A stretch of DNA of 64,000 bases from assembly GCF_020179605.1 (NCBI RefSeq), contig NZ_JAINZO010000001.1:682001-746000 (forward strand), written 5' to 3'. Both the position numbers and the translations under genes were made by a program. The notes beneath the pieces are model-generated. The model was not told the origin of the DNA, did no database searches, and was given only the letters and a program-made list of their open reading frames with translations. Shown in pieces: positions 24,183-31,330 of this stretch (position 1 is the stretch's first letter; every line of letters begins with the position of its first letter). The stretch comes from Geomonas agri. GTDB lineage: Bacteria; Desulfobacterota; Desulfuromonadia; Geobacterales; Geobacteraceae.

Positions 24183-24664
24183 GGCAGCTCCACGAAGAGC
24201 CGGTCGATGGTGGAGAGGTCCTTGCCCACCAGTTGCCGGATCAGCACTTTCTTTTGGTCTTTATCGACGAAGACAAGGTAGCTGTTGGGAGTGATGCATA
24301 CGCCGAAGGTCATCCAGGCACGCCGGGCCGATTCGTGCGCGTCCTCCGGGAAGTCGAAGCTGTGTTCTATCATGACTCCATCCTCTTCCCCGCCGCCAAG
24401 CGTGCGAACCAGGGCGACCAGCAACTGCCAGGACTCGGAGAACATCGCCAACGGAATGCGCCAGAGCAGGAGAAGCCAGGACGGTTTCAGGCGCAAGGGA
24501 CTACGGAAGGAATCACGCAGCAGGCCAACCAGCCAGAGGGCGAGCAACGCCGCCGCCCCCCCCGTGACTGCCTCGGCCAGGTCCGCCTTGGCGCAGAAGA
24601 GCATGTACAGTCCCAGAAAGAGGAGCCAAGTCACTACAGCGGTGGCGATGGCTTTTTTATTCAT
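24179..24664 (-). CDS. mnhE: Mrp antiporter subunit E
   Basis: A 161-residue protein: two to three N-terminal helices (AIATAVVTWLLFLGLYMLFC, AAALLALWLVGLL), then the conserved cytoplasmic domain with MTFGVCITPNSYLVFVDKDQ and LFVELP end, as in MnhE. First of the seven Mrp genes; 57 bases separate it from the upstream NhaP-type antiporter. GGAGGA lies 11 bases before the ATG. Confidence 0.87.
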   Translation of the reverse strand: MNKKAIATAVVTWLLFLGLYMLFCAKADLAEAVTGGAAALLALWLVGLLRDSFRSPLRLKPSWLLLLWRIPLAMFSESWQLLVALVRTLGGGEEDGVMIEHSFDFPEDAHESARRAWMTFGVCITPNSYLVFVDKDQKKVLIRQLVGKDLSTIDRLFVELP

Positions 24665-24691
24665 GAATAAAATTCCTCCGCCATCCAGCCC

Positions 24692-24712
24692 CCCTCGTAT
24701 CGAGTGAGGGGG
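24692..24712. repeat. Hairpin between the NhaP-type antiporter and mnhE
   Basis: CCCCCTC pairs with GAGGGGG around GTATCGAGT. No T run follows on the minus strand, so read-through from the antiporter into the Mrp genes is likely; it could tune relative expression. Confidence 0.4.
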
Positions 24713-24721
24713 AATCAGGTA

Positions 24722-25954
24722 CTACTTCCCGTTCAGCAGACGCCCCAGCGTGGGGCCCTGCACGAGTATCGAGAAGAGCACCACCATGTAGGTCGCCATG
24801 ACCAGGATGTGTACCCCCGGCCCCCGGGGAAGCGACATGGCGAGGGCGATGGCGATGCCGCCGCGCAGGCCGCTCCAGGTCATGATAGTGGCGTCGCGCA
24901 ACGAGAATGGCTCCCGGAGCCGCACCAGCCCCCCCACGGCCAGCACGGAAAGGAACCTACCCAGCAACACCACGGGGATCACCATCAGCCCGGTGGAGAT
25001 GTGGATCAGGGTGAGCCGGTTGCTCAACACCAGCACCTCCAGCCCGATCAGGGTGAACAGGATCGCGTTCAGGTACTTCTCCACCAGGTCCCAGAACTGG
25101 TCCAGGTGCTCGCGGGTGTGCTCGGTCATGGCGAGCTTCCTGCCCCGGCCGCCGATCAAGAGGCCGGCCACCACCATGGCCAGCGGTCCGGAAACTCCGA
25201 CCAGGAGTGCCAGTGAGTACCCTCCAAGCACCAGCGCCAGCGTAATCAGGATCTCCAGCCGGTAGTTGTCGACGGTCTTGATGATGAGGTACCCGGCCCA
25301 TCCCAGCACGGTGCCGAAAGCGATCCCGCCAGCGGCCTGGGTGACCAGGGTGTCGAACACCATCCGTGCGGTCGGCTGCGCCGTCCCCTGCGACACGGCC
25401 AGCAGGGTCAGGAACAGTACGATGCCGATGCCGTCGTTGAAGAGCGCCTCCCCGGCGATCCAGGCGTTGAGCCGGTCCGGGATGCCGTGGCTCCTGAGCG
25501 TCGGGAGCACGGCTACCGGGTCGGTGGGGGACATGATGGCGCCGAAGAGCAGCGACTGGGCCAGCCCGACCTTGAGCCCCAAGATGAGCGTAATCAGGTG
25601 GAATCCGGCGCCGATCGCCCCCGCCGAGACCAACACCCCGGCTACGGCAAACAGGGCGATGCTGAGCTTCACGTTGAGGAGTTCTTCCACCTTGACGAAG
25701 AGGCCGCCGGCGAAGAGGAGCAGGCTCAGGATCCCCTGCAGGAACAGGACGTCGAAGTCGATGCGGCTCATGATCCGCTGCGCCGGGGTCATCACATCGA
25801 TCCCCAGCGCCAGCAAAAGCCACAGCAACAGGGACAGGAGCAGGCTCTGCAGCATGAGCCCGACCGTGGGCTCCAGCTTCAGGAAGCGGTGATTGATATA
25901 GGCGAAGGCCGCGGTGAGCGTGGTCAGAAGCGCCGTGATCTGGAAGACGCGCAT
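24722..25954 (-). CDS. CPA1-type Na+/H+ antiporter (NhaP-like)
   Basis: A 410-residue polytopic inner-membrane antiporter exchanging Na+ (or K+) for H+. About 12 helices are visible. Key family motifs: GAIMSPTDPVAV, LFNDGIGIVLFLTLL with the ion-binding NDG (ND pair of CPA1), and TWSGLRGGIAIALAMSLP. No large cytosolic C-terminal domain is present, unlike many NhaP proteins. It lies six bases after the glucosidase gene and 57 bases before mnhE, so two different classes of Na+/H+ antiporter sit in one transcript. Confidence 0.92.
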   Translation of the reverse strand: MRVFQITALLTTLTAAFAYINHRFLKLEPTVGLMLQSLLLSLLLWLLLALGIDVMTPAQRIMSRIDFDVLFLQGILSLLLFAGGLFVKVEELLNVKLSIALFAVAGVLVSAGAIGAGFHLITLILGLKVGLAQSLLFGAIMSPTDPVAVLPTLRSHGIPDRLNAWIAGEALFNDGIGIVLFLTLLAVSQGTAQPTARMVFDTLVTQAAGGIAFGTVLGWAGYLIIKTVDNYRLEILITLALVLGGYSLALLVGVSGPLAMVVAGLLIGGRGRKLAMTEHTREHLDQFWDLVEKYLNAILFTLIGLEVLVLSNRLTLIHISTGLMVIPVVLLGRFLSVLAVGGLVRLREPFSLRDATIMTWSGLRGGIAIALAMSLPRGPGVHILVMATYMVVLFSILVQGPTLGRLLNGK

Positions 25955-25960
25955 CCCGCG

Positions 25961-28000
25961 TCACTGGGCCGTCTTGAGCCAGCAGCGCAGCATCTCCGCC
26001 ACGCTCCAGGCCTGGGCGATGCATCCCTTCGGGTTATACGGCTGTTCGGCGTCGAAGATCTCGCTGATGGAGCCGATGCACTGCTGGTTCAACTGCTGCA
26101 CCAGTCCGTCCAGGAAGCTGCGCGCGGCGCCGACCTGTTCCGGGTAGAGCTTGAGCCACGAGTCGATGAAGGTGCCGATGAGCCAGGGCCACACCGTCCC
26201 CTGGTGGTAGGCGGCATCGCGCGCCCTGAGATCGCCATGGTAGGTGGGCTTGTAGTCGGTGTGCCCGGGGGCAAGGGTGCGCAGGCCAACCGGCGTCAGG
26301 AGACGCTGGCGCACCGTGTCCAGCACGTTGGGCCAGCGGTCCCGTTCGAGGACCGGGTAGGGGAGCGAGATGGCAAAGAGCTGGTTCGGGCGGCAGGCGT
26401 TGTCGTCGCCGAGTTCGCCGTCCACCACGTCGTAGAGGTAGCCGCCGTCCGCGTACCAGAAGCGCTGGTTGAAGGAGCGATAGGTCTGGTCGGCGTAGCC
26501 GCCCAACTGGCGCGAGTACTGTTCGTCCCCCATATGCTCGGTCCACTGCTGCATCAGGCGCAACGCGTTGTACCAGAGCGCGTTCAGTTCCACCGCCTTG
26601 CCCCGGCGCGGCGTCACCACCCAGTCGCCGACCTTGGCATCCATCCAGGTGAGCTGGTATCCTTCGGCGCCCTGCTTCAACAGGCCGTCGCTCGGGTCGA
26701 CGCCGATGCCGAAGCTGGTGCCGGAAAGGTGCCGGTCGATGATCTCGCGCATCTGGGGCATGATCATGTGCAGCGTCGCGCGGTCGTTGGTGTATTCCAG
26801 GTAGCGGTTCAGGGCGTGGAAGAACCAGAGGCTCGCGTCGGCGGTGTGGTAGAGCCCCTCGCTGTGCCCCTCGGGGAAGAGGTTGGGGATGAGCCCGTTC
26901 TTCACGTAGTGAGCGAAGGTGCGCAGGATCCACCCGGCCTCGGTGTGGCGCCCGGTGGCCAGGGTGAGCCCCTCCAGGGAGATCATGGTGTCGCGCCCCC
27001 AGTCGGTGAACCAGTGGTAGCCGGCGATGACAGTGCAGACCTCGTCCCCCATGGCGTGGGCGCGCACACTTTCCTTGTGCCGCCCGGCAGGGGTGATGAT
27101 GAACTGGTCGGTGGCGAGGACCAGTTCGGCAGGGAGCCCCTGGCGTGCCCTCGGGTCCGCCGCGGCCAGGAGCAGCCGGCGCCGTTCCCGTTCCATCTCC
27201 AGGGCGGCCGACGGGGCCAGCGCCGCGAGGGTCTCCCAGCTTTCAGTGGAGGCGGTGAGTGCGGCGTCCTGTCCGATACCGAGGTCAACGGCGAAGTAGC
27301 CGGCGGTCCAGAGCGTCCCCAGAGAGTCGTAGCCGCGAGAGCTCTCGACGTCGTAGAATATGTCGGTACTGTGCTTTTCCTCCAGGGTAAAGTTGCCCCG
27401 GCCGCCGTTGATCACCAACCGGAGCTGTGGTGAGTTGGTGCCGGAGGAGATCTGGTAGCGGTTCTGTACCGCGGTGAACATGTAGGGATCGTCGGAGACG
27501 ATGTCCACCGAGGCGTCGTGTGGCCGGAACTGCAGGTAAGGCTGCAGCTTCAGGCGCACCATCTTCTCGCCGGAGATGAGGCGGTAGATCAGGTGTACCG
27601 TGTTCTGCCGGTGCACCATGACCAGTTGCTTCTCGATCACGGTGCCGTTGATCTCGTAGTGCCAGACCGGGAGGCCGTCCTCCAGCCGGAAACCGGTCAG
27701 GTATTCCATGCCGTGAAAGTCGAGCCCTGCCTCTTTCTGGTCCCCGCCGAAACGCACCATGCTGCCATCGGGAAAGCGGATGGCCTCGGTGAGCCGGTTC
27801 AGCATCACCAGGCGTCCCATGGGGGAGGGGTAGGCGGCGATGAGCAACCCGTGGTAGCGCCGGGTCAGTGCACCGCAGACGGTGCCCGAGGCGTACCCCC
27901 CCAGCCCGTTGGTCAACAGCCACTCCTGTTCCAAGAGTTGCCGCGTCTTCTCTTCCTCGTCGTGGCGGTCGAAATGGAATTCCCGCGTCACCGTGGTCAT
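25961..28000 (-). CDS. Amylo-alpha-1,6-glucosidase / glycogen-debranching-type enzyme
   Basis: A 679-residue cytosolic glucosidase. N-terminal domain (LTNGLGGYASGTVCGALTRR then YHGLLIAA, the classic archaeal/bacterial GDE start) of about 260 residues and an alpha/alpha barrel GH15/GH133-type catalytic domain with WFTDWGRDTMISLEGL carrying the catalytic Asp, and YHQGTVWPWLIGTFID. Removes alpha-1,6 branch glucose from glycogen or limit dextrins. ATGA overlap with treZ upstream implies coupling: debranching would feed linear chains to trehalose synthesis. Confidence 0.92.
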   Translation of the reverse strand: MTTVTREFHFDRHDEEEKTRQLLEQEWLLTNGLGGYASGTVCGALTRRYHGLLIAAYPSPMGRLVMLNRLTEAIRFPDGSMVRFGGDQKEAGLDFHGMEYLTGFRLEDGLPVWHYEINGTVIEKQLVMVHRQNTVHLIYRLISGEKMVRLKLQPYLQFRPHDASVDIVSDDPYMFTAVQNRYQISSGTNSPQLRLVINGGRGNFTLEEKHSTDIFYDVESSRGYDSLGTLWTAGYFAVDLGIGQDAALTASTESWETLAALAPSAALEMERERRRLLLAAADPRARQGLPAELVLATDQFIITPAGRHKESVRAHAMGDEVCTVIAGYHWFTDWGRDTMISLEGLTLATGRHTEAGWILRTFAHYVKNGLIPNLFPEGHSEGLYHTADASLWFFHALNRYLEYTNDRATLHMIMPQMREIIDRHLSGTSFGIGVDPSDGLLKQGAEGYQLTWMDAKVGDWVVTPRRGKAVELNALWYNALRLMQQWTEHMGDEQYSRQLGGYADQTYRSFNQRFWYADGGYLYDVVDGELGDDNACRPNQLFAISLPYPVLERDRWPNVLDTVRQRLLTPVGLRTLAPGHTDYKPTYHGDLRARDAAYHQGTVWPWLIGTFIDSWLKLYPEQVGAARSFLDGLVQQLNQQCIGSISEIFDAEQPYNPKGCIAQAWSVAEMLRCWLKTAQ

Positions 28001-29874
28001 GACTGGTTCCCTCCTTCCGGCACCGGAATCAGTACCAGCGTCGCGTATCCCTGTAGACGCCAGAATTTCTCCGTGTCGAGCTTCGGCGTGCCGGAACCGC
28101 CGAACTCGATCTTTTCACTGCTCCAAAGGATCTCCCAGGAGGACCCGAGGGGCGGCGCGAGCATCGGTTCCGGGATCGGCACCAGGTGCTGCTCGCGTCC
28201 CAGGTTGACCAGCACCAGGCGCTGCTCGTCCTCGAGGAAATAACGGAGGAGAAAACCCGCCCGTCCCAGGACCGCCCCCTCGATATGACAGGCGTAGCCG
28301 CGGCTGAAGACCGGATCCTCGCGCCGTAGCCGGATCAGGTCGCGGTAGAGCGCGTACACCTTGCCGTGGCGCTCCCTCTCTCTCAGGTCGAGGCGCGACT
28401 GCTGGAAGGTCTCCAGCTCGTAGGGCTTGTCGATGGTATCGATCACCTCGGGCGAATCGATGTTGGTGAACTGTTTCAGGAACTCGATGCGACCGGTATG
28501 GACCTGCTGCGAGATCTCCGGGTTGAGGTCGGCGAAGTAAAGGAAGGGGGAACTGGCGGAGAACTCTTGCCCCTGGAAGATCATCGGGGTTTGGGGGAGG
28601 AGGAACATGAGCGCCGCCATCGCCCGCAGACCGGCCGGGTTGGTGAGCCGGTCGATGCGGATGCCCCAGGCGGAGTTGCCGATCTGGTCGTGGTTCTGGA
28701 TGTAGTTGATGTAGCAGCTGGGGCTGTGGCCCATGGTGGGGGAGCCACGCCGCTTTCCCTGCCAGAAGTAGAACTGCCCCTGGTACAGGTAGCTCCACTT
28801 GGCGCAGGAGATCATCTCCTGGGGAGATCCGTAGTATTCCGAATAGTAGGCGTCGTGGTAACCGGTGAGGGCGACGTGGGCGGTGTGGTGGAAGTCATCG
28901 TTCCAGACCCCGTCCATGCCGAAGCCCCCTCGCTCCCTGGGCTGCAGGCAGCGGAAGTCCTGGTTCTCGTTCTCGGCCACCAGCAGCAGGCGACGCTTGC
29001 CGGCGCGCTCCCGGACCCGGCTGGTGATGTCCCCCAGGATGTGGATCTCGGAGGTGTCGATGATGGCGTGGGTGGCGTCGAAACGCAGGCCGTCGATGTG
29101 AAACTCGTCGATCCAGTAGGCGGCGTTGGCCATGAAGAACTCGCGCACCGGGCCGCACTGCCTGCCGTCGAAATTCATCACCTTGCCCCAGTCGCTTTCC
29201 TTGTCGCCGTAGTAGAAGTCGGAGTAGCGGGCCAGGTAGTTCCCCTCCGGGCCAAAATGGTTGTAGACCACGTCCAGCAGGACGCCCAGCCCCAAGCTGT
29301 GGGCGCGGTCCACGAAGCGGCGCATATCGTCGGGCCTACCGTAAAGACGGGTGGGGGCGAAGTGGTTGACCCCGTCGTAGCCCCAGCCGAACCGACCGGG
29401 AAAGTCGGCCACCGGCATCACCTCGACCAGGGTGATCCCCAGCTCCTTAAGTGCCGGGAGCTGCTCCTCGGCGGCGTGCCAGGTCCCTTCCATGGTGAAT
29501 GTGCCCAGGTGCAGCTCGTAAATCACGTGCCCCTCGCGCTCCACCCCGGGCCACTCCTGGTCGCTCCAGGCAAAATCGTTCGGGTCGATCACCTGGGATG
29601 GGCCGTGCGGGCCTTCGGGCTGGAACCGTGATGCTGGGTCGGGAAAACATTCGCCGCCGTCCAGGCAGTAGCGGTATCGCGAACCGGCACTCGCCTCGCG
29701 GCAGGTGCCGGAAAAGTAGCCACTTTCCTCGGGGGCGAGCACCGTTGCCTGCGGAGCCGGAGTCCCCTCGAGGACCACCTCGACCTCCATGTGTCCCGGC
29801 GCCCAAACCCTGAAATTCACGCCATCCGGTACCACCTCCGCACCGATCGGCATCCTTCTCTGTACCGCGGCCAT
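27997..29874 (-). CDS. treZ: Malto-oligosyltrehalose trehalohydrolase
   Basis: Releases trehalose from maltooligosyl-trehalose (GH13). The 625-residue protein begins with the CBM48-like domain (GAEVVPDGVNFRVWAPGHME), then the barrel: IYELHLGTFTMEGTW, VVYNHFGPEGNYL, DGLRFDATHAI with the nucleophile Asp, LLLVAENENQ with the acid/base Glu and NYIQNHDQIGNSAWG with the transition-state Asp. The ELHLGTFTxEGTW and NHFGPEGNYL blocks are TreZ-specific versus glycogen branching enzymes. The partner TreY is not in this window. First gene of a minus-strand unit running to 20404; GGGGGGACG precedes the ATG. Confidence 0.93.
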   Translation of the reverse strand: MAAVQRRMPIGAEVVPDGVNFRVWAPGHMEVEVVLEGTPAPQATVLAPEESGYFSGTCREASAGSRYRYCLDGGECFPDPASRFQPEGPHGPSQVIDPNDFAWSDQEWPGVEREGHVIYELHLGTFTMEGTWHAAEEQLPALKELGITLVEVMPVADFPGRFGWGYDGVNHFAPTRLYGRPDDMRRFVDRAHSLGLGVLLDVVYNHFGPEGNYLARYSDFYYGDKESDWGKVMNFDGRQCGPVREFFMANAAYWIDEFHIDGLRFDATHAIIDTSEIHILGDITSRVRERAGKRRLLLVAENENQDFRCLQPRERGGFGMDGVWNDDFHHTAHVALTGYHDAYYSEYYGSPQEMISCAKWSYLYQGQFYFWQGKRRGSPTMGHSPSCYINYIQNHDQIGNSAWGIRIDRLTNPAGLRAMAALMFLLPQTPMIFQGQEFSASSPFLYFADLNPEISQQVHTGRIEFLKQFTNIDSPEVIDTIDKPYELETFQQSRLDLRERERHGKVYALYRDLIRLRREDPVFSRGYACHIEGAVLGRAGFLLRYFLEDEQRLVLVNLGREQHLVPIPEPMLAPPLGSSWEILWSSEKIEFGGSGTPKLDTEKFWRLQGYATLVLIPVPEGGNQS

Positions 29875-30208
29875 CGTCCCCCCAATACCCTTCAGTGTCT
29901 GGGAAAATTAACACGCTCTAAAATAACACACTCCGCGAATTTTAAAACCGAAGCGGCGCCGGTCCATCTTCATGTGCCTTTCATTCCCTCGCGCGAACCT
30001 CGCGAATGACGCAACTGTCAGTGGCGGTGGGGGCGGGAACATCCCCCATGTCCGCCATCTTACTGGGGTAAAAAGCGCATTTTTGTATGAACTGGTTTGA
30101 CAGAAAATCCGTCACTGTTAGTATTGAGTTTTGTTAATTTGAATGAATTAACTTTGTACTAATTAGACGACCGCTACCGCAGATATCTCACCCCCCAGGG
30201 AGGATCCT
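29875..30208. other. Divergent intergenic region between treZ and the sugar cluster
   Basis: 334 bases separate two divergent operons. It holds the plus-strand promoter at 30097-30124 and an AT-rich tract (29910-29945, 30120-30170) that presumably includes the treZ promoter, which I cannot place with confidence. Confidence 0.5.
30097..30124 (+). promoter_or_regulatory. Sigma-70 promoter of the sugar-modification cluster
   Basis: TTGACA at 30097-30102 and TAGTAT at 30119-30124 with a 16-base spacer. Predicted leader about 78 bases, AT-rich. It is the only good promoter I find ahead of the nine-gene cluster. Confidence 0.62.
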
Positions 30209-31330
30209 ATGTCAGGGAGCGTTCTTATCACGGGAGGGGCCGGCTTCATCGGTTCCCACCTGGCGGACGAGCTGCTGCGTCACGACTACCGGGTGCGCGT
30301 GCTGGACAGCCTGGTGCCGCAGGTCCACGGTCCCGATGCGGGCCGGCCCGCGTACCTCGACCCCGAGGTCGAACTGATCAAGGGGGACGTGCGGGACCCG
30401 GCGGCAGTGCAAAAGGCGCTGGTCGGCACCGAGGCGGTGTTCCACTTCGCCGCCATGGTCGGGGTGGGGCAGAGCATGTACGAGATCGAGCGCTACACCT
30501 CGGTGAACAACTGTGGCACGGCGGTACTGCTCGAGGCGATGGCGCAGGCACAGGGGGAGAGAAAGCTCATCGTCGCCTCAAGCATGAGCATCTACGGGGA
30601 AGGACGTTACCGGGACGGCAGCGGGGCCTACTACGACGACGTGAAACGGGAGGTCGGGCAGTTGCAGCGGGGGAGCTGGGAGCCGCTACTCAAGGAGAGT
30701 GAGCCGCTCATCCCGGTGCCGACGCCCGAGCAGAAGACGCCATCCCTCGCCTCGGTCTATGCTCTAAGCAAGTACGACCAGGAACGCATGGCGCTCATCG
30801 TCGGGGGGTGCTACCGGATCCCGGTCATTGCCCTGCGCTTTTTCAACGTCTACGGAACCAGGCAGGCTCTCTCCAATCCCTACACTGGGGTATTGGCCAT
30901 CTTCGCCTCCCGCCTCATGAACGGCAATCCGCCCCGCATCTTCGAGGACGGCCGGCAGCAGCGCGACTTCGTCAGCGTGCACGACGTGGTCACCGCCTGC
31001 CGCCTGGCGCTGGGGGTGGACCAGCAGAAACAGCAGCTCTTCAACATAGGTAGCGGCGCCAACATCTCCGTACTGCAGGTGCTGGAGCGTTTCTGCCAAG
31101 TGCTCAATATGGACTCCGTCGAACCCGAGATCACCGGCAGTTACCGCGCCGGCGACATCCGCCACTGCTTCGCCGACATCACCAGCGCCCGCGAGGTCCT
31201 CGGGTACGCCCCCCGGGTCAACTTCGAAGACGGCCTCAGGGAACTGGCGGGGTGGCTGGAAGGGGAAGTGGCGATAGATCGGGTTGCCCAGGCGCACGCC
31301 GAGCTGACCCAGCGGGGGCTGACGCTATGA
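30209..31330 (+). CDS. Extended SDR nucleotide-sugar epimerase/dehydratase (dTDP-rhamnose 4-epimerase-like)
   Basis: A 373-residue cytosolic NAD-dependent enzyme acting on a nucleotide-sugar. NAD motif TGGAGFIGSHLADELL at the N-terminus; VFHFAAMVGVGQSMYE; SSMSIYGEG; the catalytic YALSK (Tyr-x-x-x-Lys); and FFNVYGTRQALSNPYTG, an arrangement resembling dTDP-L-rhamnose 4-epimerases. The insert between the Ser and Tyr motifs (about 60 residues, QLQRGSWEPLLKESEPLIPV) is longer than in simple epimerases. GGGAGGATCCT precedes the ATG. It overlaps the next gene by four bases. Exact substrate unknown. Confidence 0.85.
   Translation: MSGSVLITGGAGFIGSHLADELLRHDYRVRVLDSLVPQVHGPDAGRPAYLDPEVELIKGDVRDPAAVQKALVGTEAVFHFAAMVGVGQSMYEIERYTSVNNCGTAVLLEAMAQAQGERKLIVASSMSIYGEGRYRDGSGAYYDDVKREVGQLQRGSWEPLLKESEPLIPVPTPEQKTPSLASVYALSKYDQERMALIVGGCYRIPVIALRFFNVYGTRQALSNPYTGVLAIFASRLMNGNPPRIFEDGRQQRDFVSVHDVVTACRLALGVDQQKQQLFNIGSGANISVLQVLERFCQVLNMDSVEPEITGSYRAGDIRHCFADITSAREVLGYAPRVNFEDGLRELAGWLEGEVAIDRVAQAHAELTQRGLTL

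Noticed and set aside
25487-27433. 648-residue plus-strand open frame
   Set aside because: Antisense to the antiporter and glucosidase genes; composition (Gln, Val, Gly, His rich) is that of a shadow frame.
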